NCBI GenBank assembly: GCA_018894105.1
Contig: CM032119.1
Coordinates: 12,045,246-12,109,245, forward strand
DNA length: 64,000 bases
Source: Jacaranda mimosifolia
Lineage: Eukaryota > Streptophyta > Magnoliopsida > Lamiales > Bignoniaceae
Direction: 5' to 3'
In this document: positions 1 to 12,200 of the stretch, piece after piece
Numbering within the stretch: position 1 is the first letter of the stretch
Layout: every line of letters starts with the position of its first letter
Program-made: the position numbers and the translations under genes
The notes under the pieces: model-generated
Databases searched by the model: none
Told to the model about the DNA's origin: nothing
The model's input: only the letters and a program-made list of their open reading frames with translations

Positions 1-1135
1 TTATACAATTTAAATTTTGGGGATTCAGTTTGTGCATAATCTTATGGTTCAAGAAAGCATGTTGTTGCTTAATTGTGATGAGCTGAATTGAAGTCCATGC
101 CTATGTCCACATTCTTGCAGTACTTGCATTATGTTGTTATATGTTATTTTGTTTTTTGGTTAGATTTATTATTTTTCTTCATCTTAATTGTCATGCTATG
201 CTTGATCCTTAAGTATTTTGATGAGGGTACATTCTAGTCCCTAAAGGCTATTATTGGTATTGTGCGGAAAATATGTTGTACTTTCTTATTCCTAAGTTTG
301 TTTATTGCATCTTTTATTCCATTTTATAATATTTTTGAGTCTTGTTTGATCCTATATAGAAAACACTTGAGGCATGTTGGTCCATTATCCATGATGATAT
401 TGGCTTTTTCGGATTTGTCGAGTTTTGTGAGTATGAACTTGGCATCAATTAGTGCTAGATTCTTGTACTTTGTCTTAATCAAGTTTGAATTCCCATTCTT
501 GAGTACTAAGTTTCTCACATAGGAGAATGGTGAGTTTTGGATGAGAATATGTTCTTTAGGAATCTTAGGGAATGCTCTATAGAATTTGCTTGAATCTAGC
601 TCAAGGCAAAAAACCTCAAGAAATAATGTGACAGAAAGATGACTTAGGTGATCCTTGGATCGTTTGTGCTTTTGATTGCCCATCCTAATCATTTATCCCT
701 AGCACTTTGTTTTGGGTCTTGATTGATTACATTTCTTTTGTTTAAGCTTCTACAAAGTCTAGCCATAATTTATATATCTCATTTACTAACACTTACTTTT
801 TCATGATTGAGCATATTATGTGGTGCTATAAGGGGTGAAAGCAAAAGAAAAAAGAAAAGGCAAGTTATGTTGAAAATCAAAAGAAAAGAAAAAGAAGCAA
901 AAGATGAAAAAGAAAAAGAAAAAGAAAAAGAGTCTTGATTTAGGCAAACAAAAATTCAAAGATGCCTTCACGCTATAGGCTTATTCAAAAGGTAGCCCCA
1001 GCTACATATATATATATATAAAACAAGAAAAGAAAAATATAATATATGAAAGATTGAAAAGAAAGGGAAAGTGAATGATTGAGGATTTGGTATTTTATAT
1101 TATTATATCTCATGCAAGTCCACTTGTGTAAGTGC
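1..1135 (+). mobile_element. Left half of an old non-autonomous LTR-element internal region (tentative)
   Basis: No convincing coding frame: short open frames on both strands match nothing I know. The stretch ends in a long purine-rich tract followed by a short AT run, and is cut at 1135 by the insertion of the first Tat element. The joined sequence across that insertion (1-1135 plus 14205 onward) has the feel of the internal region of large retrotransposon derivatives (LARD type) common in plants: long untranslated sequence, purine tracts, then an LTR-like block. This is pattern memory, not a search result. It could equally be unique intergenic DNA. Confidence 0.35.
837..963 (+). repeat. Purine-rich low-complexity tract
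   Basis: About 125 bases almost free of pyrimidines, made of irregular AAAAG and GAAAAA units. An (AT)n run follows at about 1005-1021. No coding signal. Confidence 0.8.
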
Positions 1136-1781
1136 TGTTGACATCAAAATTTTGTTGGAGTAAACTATCATTTGATAGTCCAATTAAATTGGCTATTGAG
1201 TTAAGTCCCAAATTAAAGTCCATAACAAATTTGGGCTTTATAAAATGGGCCAATTCAAAATGAATTTTAAAATATTTTATTTATTTTGGTTTAGGTAATT
1301 GGGCCAAATAAATTTTAATATGGCCCATTAGTTAATTAAGCTCATCTCAAGTGGTATCCAAGCATAAGGGGAGACTCAAGTTTCAAGTCATCAAACCCTA
1401 ATTTGTGCTTATAAAAAGGGTTGCTGGGAGACATACTATACATCAAGAAACTCAAGCTCTCAAGTTCTAGCTCTCGCTGCGAAGAAGTGCTGCAACCACA
1501 AGAGTTCTACATCTTCTTCAAAAGAGTCCAAACTTTGAACACCTTGATATCAAAACAAACACTCGATTTCAAGGAAGTTCGTGATTTCATCTGCAAATTT
1601 AGGAGGGAATTACGCATTCGATTCAAAAACAAGCATCAAGCCCTTGAATTAAACCCAAGGAAAAGAATCAGAGGAATTATTATAGATTGTAACCACTCTT
1701 TTATTTTCAATTAAATATTGAATTTGTCCGTATTTTTCTTGTCTTGTAATTCTTTTTGCAGACTCAAAATTTGTGTGAACA
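1136..1781 (+). repeat. 5' LTR of the first Tat element
   Basis: 646 bases, TG...CA, paired with 13561-14204. A TATA box sits at 1410-1416. The open frame at 1421-1714 lies inside the LTR and is not thought to be a gene. A short block near 1440-1480 differs from the 3' LTR by an insertion/deletion (a repeated 'catcaagaaa' in the 3' copy, an extra 'tcaagttctag' stretch in the 5' copy). Confidence 0.95.
1410..1416 (+). promoter_or_regulatory. LTR TATA box
   Basis: TATAAAA about 275 bases into the LTR, conserved in the 3' LTR at 13835-13841. It is the likely U3/R promoter; transcription would start some 25-35 bases downstream. Confidence 0.6.
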
Positions 1782-1786
1782 AATTT

Positions 1787-1804
1787 CTGGCATGCCCAGT
1801 GGGA
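1787..1804 (+). promoter_or_regulatory. Primer binding site of the first Tat element
   Basis: Five bases after the LTR end lies ctggcatgcccagtggg, the usual TGG-starting tRNA 3'-end complement of Ty3/gypsy primer sites. It is not the initiator-Met type. I cannot assign the tRNA with certainty. Confidence 0.65.
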
Positions 1805-1852
1805 CAATCTTTGCCTCTCATCTCTTTCTCCTATATCAAAGTTTCAATTGTC

Positions 1853-3694
1853 ATGGCACCTAAGAAGAACCAAGTCACTACTATGAATCAGACAAATGTT
1901 ATGGATATTATTGCTACGGCCGGTCAATCATCTACTAGGGGCAAGATTGGTGATACTACTCCATCAGATGGCTCGAACTCAACGAGTCCTATGGAGATTA
2001 AGTCCAAATCATCTTTTTTTGTTGCGCTACCAACAATGGTAACTGGAACAACTACAGTGGACGAACAACTTGCTCATATGGCTCAATCCATAGCTGATCT
2101 TCAGAAGATTGTGGAAGACAAAGACCTCCAGATAGCCCAATTAATGAACAAGCTGGAGCATTCAGATTTTGGAGAGTCTAGCTAGAATCATTTATCCTCC
2201 TCAAATGATGTTGAAAATAAGAAGCAAATAGATAAGGTGCTACCCAAGTAAGACTCAGTGTAGAAATCTAATCACTCTACGATATCTGTTGCTGTGCTGT
2301 CTGTGCAACAATTGCAAGAGATGATAACTAACACCATCAGAGCACAATATAGTAAACCTTCGCAAAATTTGCTCGTGTACTCAAAACCATACACTAAGAG
2401 AGTTGACGCATTAAGGATGCCGATAGGCTACCAACCGCCAAAGCTCCAACAGTTTGACGGAAAAGGCAACCCAAAGCAACATATTGCCCATTTTGTGGAA
2501 ACATGCAATAATGCAGGAACTAATGGTGATCTCCTCGTAAAGCAGTTTATGAGATCACTTAAGGGAAATGCATTCGATTGGTACGTTGATTTAGAGCCTG
2601 AATCTATTGACAATTGGGCAGAAATGGAGAGAGAATTTTTAAACTGCTTCTACAACACCCATCGTACTGTAAGTATGATCGAGCTTACTAATGCGAAGCA
2701 GTGGAAGGACGAACCAGTCGTTGACTACATCAACCGTTGGCGTGCACTAAGCTTTAATTGCAAGGATAGATTATCAGAAGTTTCGACAATAGAGATGTGA
2801 ATCTAGGGGATGCATTGGGGGCTTCTTTATATCCTCCAAGGAATCAAGCCACGAAGTTTTGAGGAATTGGCCACTCGTGCTCATGACATGGAGTTGAGCA
2901 TTGTGAATCATAAACTTGTTTTTCCGATGGATGATCAAAAGAAAGACAAAAAGGACTCAAAGAAAAAAAAGAAGTTTACCAAAGCTTCTACGAAGGAGTC
3001 AATGGAAATTAAAGCAGCTCCTGTCAAGATTTCTGCAATTGGCAACGAAGGAGAAAAGACTGATCAACTTGTGCCAACTAAAAGGCATCGACCTACGTTG
3101 AAAGAACTATAGGAAAATGAGTACCCATTCCCTGACTCTGACGTCCCGCAAATCTTTGACGAGTTATTGGCAAGAAAGATGATTGAGCTACCCGAGCTTA
3201 AACGTCCTGATGAAGTTGGGAAGGTGACTGACCGGAAATACTGTAAGTATCATCGAGTTGTTAGTCATCCCATAGAAAAATGTTTTGTGGTTAAAGAAAA
3301 AATCATGGCATTGGCTAAGGATGGAAAAATCATCCTTAACACCGAAGACGCAGCAGATGCGAATGTTACTTGTGTCACAGCAGTCACCAATACCGCTTGC
3401 AGCCAGAAAAATATTCTTCCCCCACTCATGAGGGCATCAAAGTTGCCCCAATTTGGAAGTATAGACCCAGTCTTTTTCGAAACTTTGTCTACTAATAAGA
3501 TAGAAAAGTCAGATGCAAGTTCTGTTTCTGAAGTTGAAGATGAAGGTGAATGGATTCTTGTAACATGTCAGCGAAGGCAAAGGCAACGTGTTCACCAGCT
3601 TCATCCATCTTTCTTAAAGAGACAACATCTCAACTATGCGGCATTCACGATAAGACATTTTAATGTCTCACCAAGTGCCCTCAGCCAAAGTTAA
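1853..3694 (+). pseudogene. gag: Gag polyprotein of the first Tat element (several in-frame stops)
   Basis: Would form the nucleocapsid/capsid particle. Start chosen at ATG 1853, about 70 bases past the LTR; the open frame reaches further upstream only through the primer site. One frame runs through the region, broken by stops near 2185, 2250, 2800 and 3110. The central part (about 2400-2800) is a retrotransposon gag domain with WYVDLEPESIDNWAEME and a YxxxRTVSMIEL-like block. The last third has a lysine-rich linker (2930-2990) and, near 3238-3285, a zinc-knuckle-like C-x2-H-x4-H-x4-C, unlike the CCHC of chromoviruses. Residues 70-110 from the ATG look coiled-coil. The rest of pol is downstream in other frames. 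Confidence 0.85.
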
Positions 3695-3909
3695 TGAGAG
3701 ATATGAAAGCTTCTCGTGTTAAGCCGAGAAAATTGAGAAGAAGTCGTTGGGAACCTATTACTCTATGAGACTTTTTTCCCATGAGACTTTTTGAGCAGAA
3801 GGTCAAAACAGCATTTACTACATCTGGTGAAGTGGAGAGCCAAAATTCTGCCTCCTGTTGTGCGGCTATTGCATTTATAGATGAAGATTTATTGCTATGA
3901 TCAAAGCCC

Positions 3910-4425
3910 CATAATCGGCCACTTTTTGTTTCTGGATTCATGCAAGATCAGAAAGCCAACCGCATGCTTATTGATGGGGGATCAGCGGTTAACATCATGC
4001 CAGAATCTACTATGAAACAATTGGGGATCACAATTGAGGACTTATCTCACAGTCACTTGACCATTCAAGGTTTCAACCAAGGAGGCCAGCGAGCCATTGG
4101 AATGATCCGGCTAGATCTTACCATTGGAGAATTAAAAGCAGATACTCTGTTTCATGTCATTGATGCAAGGACTTCTTACAACTTGCTACTAGGAAGACCA
4201 TGGCTCCATGAAAATGGAGTGGTTCTCTCTACCCTTTATCAATGCTTCAAGTATTCGATAAATGGTGAGATAATGAAGGTCAATGTAGATACAAAACCAC
4301 TTACTGAGGCAGAATCATACTTTGCGGATGCCAAATTGTATCTAGACCCGAGCTCAGTGCAAGAAACATTACTTTCAAAATCTCCCATCAATCATCCCAT
4401 CGAGAAGAGCATGCTGAACTTATAA
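3910..4425 (+). pseudogene. pol: Aspartic protease domain of the first Tat element
   Basis: Retropepsin that would cut the Gag-Pol precursor. The active-site segment LIDGGSAVNIMP (3967-4002) has the Asp-Gly-Gly form usual in Tat elements in place of Asp-Ser/Thr-Gly. The flap and C-terminal part include the hydrophobic LLLGRPWLHENG segment (about 4186-4220). The frame differs from gag, so either a frameshift has occurred or the original used frameshifting; a stop near 3900 lies just upstream. The linker to RT follows at 4426-5639. Confidence 0.8.
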
Positions 4426-4514
4426 CTCTGGAGCCCAATGTTGAAAAGTCCAAGAAGTCGGTTGCTGGTGAAACTTCAACAAGTAAAGTCGTCGAATCTA
4501 AAGGGATAGCCAAT

Positions 4515-5639
4515 TTGCCAGTATTTCAGTATACCCTTCGATCACATCAGAAAGTAAGACAAAAGTCGCCTGAAATGTACATTCCATCACTGCACAATAA
4601 AACAGAACAAATAAAGGGGGTAGGGTCTGATGACCATAAAGTTATGAAAAAGGAGTTAATTATGCCCATCGTCGGTTTGAACTTAAAAGCCTCACTTGAA
4701 TTTTCTCCTACAGGAACTCAACGTCAAAAGTTTCATGGGATATTTGATCCAAAAGCCTATGACCTCTTGGCTAAGTCTGGATATGACTTTTCCAATCCAT
4801 CTAAGTTAGGAGAGTTGAAACCTGAGTTGATCAGAGAAAAGGTCCACGGCCTCAGCAAGGCAGAACAAAAATTACGGAGCCAAGGGTTTCGCGTTGATCA
4901 GCTAAAAACCGGCTTGGGATTTGCACCAAGTGAGCCAATCAGAATACGTGTGATGAAGAAAGATAAGTACGTCAGTGTCCAATATATTCTGGCTGACAAA
5001 GATGGAAATGATGGATGTCAAAAGTCAAGTGACAGTCGCGTCTCTGTATTCGATCGGCTAAGCTCTCACACCAACCGTCCATCTATCTTTGAAAGACTTG
5101 GTCAGAATCCACCACTTCGCGGAGGGCCTGCTACACGTCATCGACCACAAGGTTCAATCTTCAATCGACTTGGAAGTAATACTGTAGAAAAATCAAGGAA
5201 AAGAAATAACTGTGATAAGTCCGACATGGTGGACTTGAGAACTGAAAGTCAGACTATTTGCTTACCTCAACCGAGCGAAGCCAAATCCTCGATTCTGATC
5301 ATCAGTGTGGACAGACCAGTAAAGGTGATGAGACGTACTACAAGACATTCATCTGATGAAGATGGTGGACACAAGGATGAAATGGAGATTATCTTAAGCT
5401 CTAATTATACAATTGTGGATGAACTTAAAGAATTGAATCTTGGCACAACAGAGGAGCCACGCCCTATATTCGTAAGTTCTCTTTTAAGTAATAAAGAGGA
5501 AGAGCAGTACTTAAGGACCTTAAGCGAGTATAGAGATGTCTTTGCTTGGACATATAAAGAGATGACTGGATTAGATCCTAAAGTTGCAATCCATCACCTC
5601 GGCATAAAGCATGGGGTGCGCCCAGTGAAGCAGTTGTAG
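4515..5639 (+). pseudogene. pol: Protease-RT linker region of the first Tat pol
   Basis: A 374-codon open stretch between protease and RT with no catalytic motif. It contains a basic, Arg/Ser-rich middle (about 5030-5200) with a repeated VFDRL / IFERLG / IFNRLG motif, and near the end an acidic segment followed by a DVFAWTYKEMTGLDPKV block. That last block is the conserved lead-in to gypsy reverse transcriptases. The long linker with repeated 'F-x-R-L' motifs is a Tat-type feature in my experience of the family. It ends at a stop (5637-5639) and RT continues in the same frame. Confidence 0.7.
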
Positions 5640-6432
5640 TGAATTTTTCACCCAGAGCTTGTCCCTCGAATTGAAGCTAAAGTAAACAAGCTCATCGAGG
5701 CTGGGTTTATTAGAGAAGTTAAGTATCCGACATGGATATCTAGCATTGTGGCTGTAAAGAAGAAAAATGGCCAAATACGCATTTATGTCGACTTTCGAGA
5801 CTTAAATAAGGCATGCCCAAAAGATGATTTTCTATTACCTATCATCGAGCTCATGGTTGATGCAACTATTGGTTATGAAGCTTTATCTTTCATGGATGGA
5901 TCATCGGGATACAACCAAATCAGGATGTTGCCACAAGATGAGGAGTGTACGGCTTTTCGCACTCCAAAAGATATCTATTGTTATAAAGTAATGCCTTTTG
6001 GGTTAAAGAATGCAAGTGCTACTTACCAGCGTGCTATGTAGAACATCTTTGATGACATACTGCACTAAAGAGTTGAATGCTATGTCGATGATTTGGTTGT
6101 CAAAAAGTAAAAGAAGAAGTGATCACTTGGTAGATCTTTGAGTGGTATTCAATCGGTTGCGAAAATACAACTTGAAGATGAATCCCCTTAAATGTGCATT
6201 TGGTGTTACATCGGGTAAGTTTCTTGGATTTATAGTTCGTCATCGAGGCATTGAGGTCGATCCCGCAAAGATAGATGATATCCAGAAGATGCCTGCACCA
6301 AGGAACTTAAAGGAACTGCAAAGCTTGCAAGGTAGTCTTGCATTCATAAGAAGATTCATATCAAACCTCGCCGGGAGGTGCCAACCATTCAATCATCTTA
6401 TAAAGAAAGACACCCCCATTCAAATGGGATGA
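5640..6432 (+). pseudogene. pol: Reverse transcriptase domain of the first Tat element
   Basis: RNA-dependent DNA polymerase. In order: palm lead-in with IEAGFIREVKYPTWISSI, VDFRDLNKACPKD, LSFMDGSSGYNQI (first catalytic Asp), MPFGLKNASATYQRAM, then YVDD at 6081-6092 (catalytic pair intact), and the thumb LKMNPLKCAFGV...KFLGFIV. Broken by a stop after QRAM (about 6039), further stops at 6068 and 6108-6130, and a frameshift before 6142. All key aspartates are still visible, so decay is recent. Confidence 0.9.
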
Positions 6433-6897
6433 AGGATGTCAGAATGCTTTTGAAAGTATAAAGAAACGCCTCTTAAATCCACCAGTGTTGGGAGCTCCTG
6501 TACCTGGAAGGTCGCTTATATTGTATATTGCAGACAAGATAAGTCGATTGGCACTCTTATGGCTCAAGAAAATGAAGAGGGTAAAGAAAATGCACTATAC
6601 TACCTGAGCAGATCCCTGACTGGAAATGAATTGAAATATTCCCTTATTGAGAAGATCTGCTTAGCATTATTCTACTCCATTAAGAAGTTGAATCATTATT
6701 TTAAGGCGTACTCCATACGACTCATCTCTCGTGCTGATCCAGTCAAATTTTTTATGTCAAAACCTGTGCTCTCTGGGAGATTGGCGAAGTGGTCTGTCAT
6801 ATTCAACCAATACGAGATCACTTATGTGCCACAAAAGGCTGTTAAAGGGCAAGCTCTGGCAAATTTCTTGGCTGACCATCCTATCACTGCAGAATGA
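6433..6897 (+). pseudogene. pol: First (retroviral-type) RNase H / tether domain
   Basis: Follows RT directly after a frameshift at about 6430. Recognisable segments: the start of the RNase H fold near 6470-6560, then YYLSRSLTGNELKYSLIEK, and a C-terminal LADHPITAE. In elements with two RNases H this first copy is usually degraded to a tether; here it keeps the shape but I cannot confirm its catalytic residues because of the frameshift. Confidence 0.75.
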
Positions 6898-7430
6898 GAG
6901 TTATCTGATGATCTCCTTGATGAAGATGTTCTCTATGTTGAAGTTCTCCCGACATGGACAATGTTTTTGAATAGAGCAGCCAGATTTGATGGATCGAAGA
7001 CAGGGGTTGTCTTCGTTTCACCAGAAAAGCAAGTATTGATATATTCCATTGTGTTGGGTGAGTTGTGCTCCAACAATGTTGCTGAGTACGAGGCTTTGAT
7101 CATTGGACTTCAAATGGCCTTAGAAATGGAGATTATGGAAATTGAGATCTATGGTGACTCAAAATTAATCATCAATCAGCTCTTGAAAGAATATGAAGTC
7201 AAGAAAGAATATCTTGTACCTTTCTTTCAGCAAGCCTTAGACTTATTGAAGAAATTTGAGAGCGTCAGCTTAAACCACGTACCAAGAAAGGAATATGCAA
7301 AGGCTGATGCATTAGCTAACTTGGCAACAACTCTAGCCTTATCTGAAGGAGAAACAATGAACGTTCATGTGTGCAATCGGTGGGTCATTCTGCTTTCTGT
7401 CGAATCCAATCAGGAAGATTTGAATGCTAT
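6898..7430 (+). pseudogene. pol: Second, archaeal-type RNase H (aRH), lineage marker of Tat
   Basis: A second RNase H between RH and integrase, known from plant Tat elements. All four catalytic acidic residues are visible in order: Asp in RFDGS (about 6988), Glu in NNVAEYEAL (about 7084), Asp in YGDSKL (about 7155) and Asp in KADALANLA (about 7305). It would remove the RNA strand during reverse transcription. The frame is open from 6961 to 7773 and continues into the integrase N-terminus. Presence of this domain separates the element from chromoviruses elsewhere in the window. Confidence 0.85.
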
Positions 7431-8627
7431 GTCAATATCAATTGGGGATGATCATGATTGGAAAAGTTCATTGGTTGATTACTTAAAGCATAAAAAGTTG
7501 CCGAATGATCCCCGCCATAAGATAGAGATACGAAGGAGATCGTCTCGTTTTATCTTGTACAAAGATACTTTGTACCGTCGGTCTTTTGAAGGTAGTTACC
7601 AATGTTGCTTAAGTGGTGAGGAAGCAGTGGAAGCCATGACTGAAGCATATTCTGGGATCTATGGTTTAGAATATGCGAAGAAGTATGAAGCTTGCCAACT
7701 ACATGCAAATTTCATACACCAACCTTCGGAGACTCTACATCCTACTGTTGCTTCATGGCTGTTTGACACTTGAGGTCTCAATGTTGTAGGGCCTATTACT
7801 CCAAAGTCATCTACTGGTCATGCTTATATATTGGCAGCCACTGATTACTTCTCCAAATGGGCGGAGGTGGTCCCTCTTAAAGAGGTGAAGAAGTAAACAG
7901 TAGTTGAGTTCATCCGTTCGAACCTTATTTTCGATATGGAGTACCTCGCTACATTATCACTGATAATGGGAAGCCATTCTATAACAAGTTGATGGATAAG
8001 TTATGTGTGCTGTTTGGTTTCAAGCAACATAACTCCTCAATGTACAATGCAGCGGCAAATGGTTTGGCTGAAGCATTCAATAAGACCCAGTGCAACCTTT
8101 TGAAAAAAGTGGTGTCGAAGTCAAAGAGGGACTGGTACGAGAGAGTTGGAAAAGCGCTGTGGGCGTATAGAACGACACACCGAACTGCTACTAAAGCCAT
8201 TCCATATTCATTGGTGTATGGAGTTGAAGTTGTTCTCCCCCTTGAAAGTTAGATACCTTCACTCCGTATCGCAATTCAAGAAGGACTCATTGTCGAAGAT
8301 AATGCTCGTCTCAGACTTGAAGAATTGGAAGCATTGGATGAGAAAAGGCTTGAAGCTCAACAACAACTTGAGTGCTACCAAGCTCACATGATAAGGGCAT
8401 TCAACAACAGAGTCCACCCTCGATCATTTCAAGTTGGGGATCTAGTCATGGCAGTAAGGAGGCTGATTACCATCACCCAGCGAACGGGAAACAAGTTTAC
8501 ATCAAAGTGAGATGGTCCTTATGTGGTGAAAGAGACTTATACGAATGGTGCCTATAAGTTGGTAGATAAAGATGGACTGCGCATTGGCCCTATAAATGGC
8601 AAGTTTTTGAAGCGCTATTATCCATGA
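7431..8627 (+). pseudogene. pol: Integrase of the first Tat element, zinc finger deleted
   Basis: DDE integrase. The catalytic core is legible: Asp in ATDYFSKWAEV (about 7842), Asp in IITDNGKPF (about 7962), Glu in GLAEAFNKT (about 8070). The C-terminal part SFQVGDLVM...GPYVVKETYTNGAYKL ends at LKRYYP and TGA 8625-8627, without a chromodomain. In the N-terminal H2C2 finger the two-histidine half is missing: AYSGIYG is followed at once by LEYAKKYEACQLH, so about 30 residues are lost, and the first Cys is Tyr. Stops occur near 7771, 7896, 8250 and 8508 (Trp to TGA). Confidence 0.88.
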
Positions 8628-9203
8628 AGTAGTATGCTCCTTGATGCACGAGCCTAAACTGCATGTCATTCCTGACCCGCATGAGTATAAACTGTGTACG
8701 GTACCCACCAATGGTAGTGCATGTGGATAAACTACTAACCTACTCCACTGAAAATATTTCGTGTGGCTAAAAAGTAGAAATACTCCACCTCATCCAGGGT
8801 GGCTAAGCTATGGATACTCCTGGCCCGCATGAGTATAAACTGTGTACGGCCCTCCCTCAAAATAAAAAAAATTCTTTGAACTATGTGATGACTTGATCCT
8901 CTTGACGAGGTACGTAGGCAGCTTGGAATTTATTTTCTAAGTTCAATCTTATCTTTAAATAAGTTTGGTTTGTCTTGAAGATAGCCAATCTATTTGTAAG
9001 TTTGAGCCAGTTTATAATTATTCAATGATTGAAAGTATATGGTTGATATTTGATTAGTTGATGTTACTAAGAAAAGTGCAGAAGAGCATAAAAAAAAGTG
9101 AAGCAAAAGATTGATGAAAAAGAAAAAAAGCTTTTATTGCATATGAATACTCTTTTACATTAATTGAAAAAAAAAAGGGGAAGAATACTAAGAAGCTAAA
9201 TAC
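8628..9203. other. Non-coding spacer between pol and the antisense gene
   Basis: No coding frame. Contains a perfect 26-base direct repeat at 8676-8701 and 8824-8849 (cccgcatgagtataaactgt...), spaced 148 bases, and an A-rich stretch at 9090-9180. As pol and the PMD gene converge here, this is where both transcripts would have to end. Confidence 0.6.
8676..8849 (+). repeat. Perfect 26-base direct repeat pair
   Basis: Copies at 8676-8701 and 8824-8849, identical over 26 bases and starting cccgcatgagtata. The sequence between holds looser echoes (tactccac, ggctaa). Possible processing or termination signal after pol; function unknown. Confidence 0.85.
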
Positions 9204-12200
9204 TCAAGCAAACAAGTCAAAGGCGGCCAAATCGTAGCTAGATTCTGCAAGTAATGCCTCCATCATCTTCAAAGCTTCAACCTTTCTATCAGTCAAAAAT
9301 GGAGTGCTCTCAAGCTTTGAGACCTCTTCCTTCTTGATTGCTACTTCTTTTTGAATGATGGATAGGTTTTCTTCTGCTTTATAGAGTGATAAACTTGAAA
9401 GCTCTTCCTTGTTGTTCAACTCAGCAAGTCGCGCCTTCAATTCTTCTTGCTGCTTGGAGATTCGAAAAAGTTCTGCTTTCAGACTATTCACCTCTTCAAC
9501 TCGTTCAGTCTCTATTGCCTGAAGCTCAGAAAGATCTTGTTGTGAAAGAATAAGTGTTTTCTCATGAGCTCCTTGTGTTTCTCTCTGGATGGAGTCCAGC
9601 TTGACTTTTGTGTAGTTGGAAGCGCCCTAAAAGAAAGACTTTAGATGACTCTCCAAGGATAATGTATCTTTCATATATATCCTCATCTCTACAATCAAAT
9701 CATCAATTGCAGGCTTTACCTCCGAAAGGTGCTCAAATGGGGTCATCATGACCTTTTGGCATATTCGTTCCCAATAAAATTTGATCAGTATCTGCTCAGC
9801 TTCAGTTTTTATAACTCGAGGACAAAATTCAGAAATCTCAGCTCGTGGGAGCAGCTAAGATAAAGCCTCAAATGTCTTTTAAGGTTCTTTAGGCGTGTTC
9901 TCCTCAATATGCAACTTTTCTGCAATAAAATAGGTAATACCATTTAGATACTTGCAAGAGGTCTCAATTTTACGAAAAAGAGATAATTGATGCATTGGTA
10001 CCAAAAGGATGGGAAGTAGCATCTTCTCCACATAATCCAAAATGATCAACTTCATTTATTGAGCCAATGCTGCCTTCAGAGGCGATGGGGATTTCTTTCT
10101 CAAGATCTGCAAGCTGAAAAGAAAATAAAGACATAAGATGGGTGAAAGAGAACAGTAATGTAATAAAATAATGATAATGATAATAAGTGTGTGCATATAT
10201 TCTGCTAATTCCTCTAAAGGTAGTGAAGAACTTGGAGCATCTGCAAAAAATGTTGAATTCACACTAATATTGTCCAAGTCAAAAACCTTTGATCTTTCTT
10301 TAAACTGGCATTGGTTGCTGGATTCATTATTAGAGAGTGACAAGGCAGAAATCACTTCATTTCCTTCAGTTGGACTAGCTGTTGGAACAAACTTGGGAGT
10401 TGAGTCCATAGGAAGAGTTCGTTGCTTTTTAAAGGGCACTTTTGTTGGTTCTAGGTCAACAGCTGAATCTCGAGGAGATGGAACAATTTTTCCATCCTTG
10501 GAACCCTATCTTGAAGCCCTTTGAGATCTCTTAGAATTTAAATCTGCTCGTTGGTTAAGTTTGAGAATGATTTTTGTGTTTTTTCCTTAATAAGCCTTCC
10601 AACGTTCAGCCCATCAATCTGCATATTCCTTTGTAACTAAAGGTGATGAGGAGGTACTGCTTGGTACAATTAGCTTGGAAGATGTGCCCAACAAAGTACA
10701 AGACTGCCAAAGACGAACAAGGTCAACCAACTCACATGTAAGAATTTCCCTCCTTAGGTGGCCAGGAACATCTTGACAGAAACCATGTTGCCGGCTGAAT
10801 CGATGAGGACTATAGGCTTCAACAATACGTACTGCCCCACTCCAGAATGTCAAATAGCTAGACCGTAAAGCCATGAAAAGATCTTTGTAAGTATTGGATA
10901 CGCCCGCATCATCTGTCACCGAGGTTTGCCCTTGTGTGCGCAAGTTTTGAAGCCTTGAGGGATTGATGTTGTGGAATAATTCACGTGCCTCGGTGAGTTC
11001 AAAGTGTTTGGCCATATTTTCTCCTGCATATCTTACCATCTGAGCTCCAACTGATTCAAGTTTGGATGGAAAATGTGTTTGAAGGTATCACCCAATCCAG
11101 CTATATACATAATAAATAGGTAAGATGGTGGTGGAGTCGCTCAAATTCTTTGAGGTGGATATCTCTCTCAAACCGCGGTAGATGCTTGCCAATATAGGAA
11201 CTGCTAGAGAAAAACAATCTCCACGAGCCATTTTACTTGCAATTTTGAAAACATGAGCACGTACCTTATCAACTTTACGGTATGGTAAACCAAAGCTATA
11301 TAACTAGCATGAAAGAAAAGCAGCCAAATAAGTCTCACCCCTGATTTCCTCTTCAATCTCCAACTCCAGAAATGGCTCATCATACTCCTTAGTGCGTGAT
11401 AGAAGAGATGTGTTGATGTTCCCACAAGGATTACGAGATAGCTTTGGCTTGATAAGTCTCTTTCTGGATGACCTTGAAGGCGGTTGTGCATATCTAGTTG
11501 AGTCTTTAGACCAAAACCCAATCCAGTCAAAAACAGATACACTATTAGAGTTCTTCGGAAGCATATGGTATGCTGTGAATAGATACTTGCAGCTTCGTGG
11601 CAAAGAAGGTTGGCAAGCATTGGCATCAAGCAACTCCTTGGTAGATGGAACAACTTCATCATAGAAATCTCCACGTATCGGTAGTCCGCAAAGTCCACGA
11701 AGATACCATAAAGAGATCGACAGTTCTCCAATAGCAGTATGCAGTGTGTTTGTAGAAGGGCACCATAACTCGAAGAACGCTTGAAGGACATTCTTGTTGC
11801 AAACATACGTGAAAAGAGAGGCATGAACAACTGCATAGATCTTGGATCGATGAAGAGTGTCTGCATGATGGCCTAGCACATCCTCCGCCCACTCCCAATA
11901 GCCAGTGTGAAAAGATACCTCGCCACACTTAGATGCTGGAATTCTGCACGAGCCTCTATTGGTGCTAAGATGGTGGTTTGGAAGTGAGAGTTCTGCATGC
12001 ATGGCTCCGATGTCATGAAATGATGATTTCAACAGCAAGACCTTAGAACGAGCAGAGATACCAAAATGCTAATCGATCGTCTCCTTAGTCGTCTCCTCGG
12101 ACCATTCAGCAACATGCATAGAGTGGTTTGATCGAGCCTTGGAAGATTGAGCATCCACGACTGCTTCATACACACATAAAGTAGTGCTTTTGACTTTGGA

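Noticed and set aside
262..692. Overlapping frames on both strands near the left edge
   Set aside because: No motif, mutual overlap and AT-rich composition; likely chance frames in non-coding element DNA.
1421..1714. 97-codon plus frame
   Set aside because: Lies wholly inside the 5' LTR; it is LTR transcript sequence and is disrupted in the 3' LTR.
10171..10524. 117-codon plus frame
   Set aside because: Mirror of the Ser-rich linker of the antisense PMD gene.
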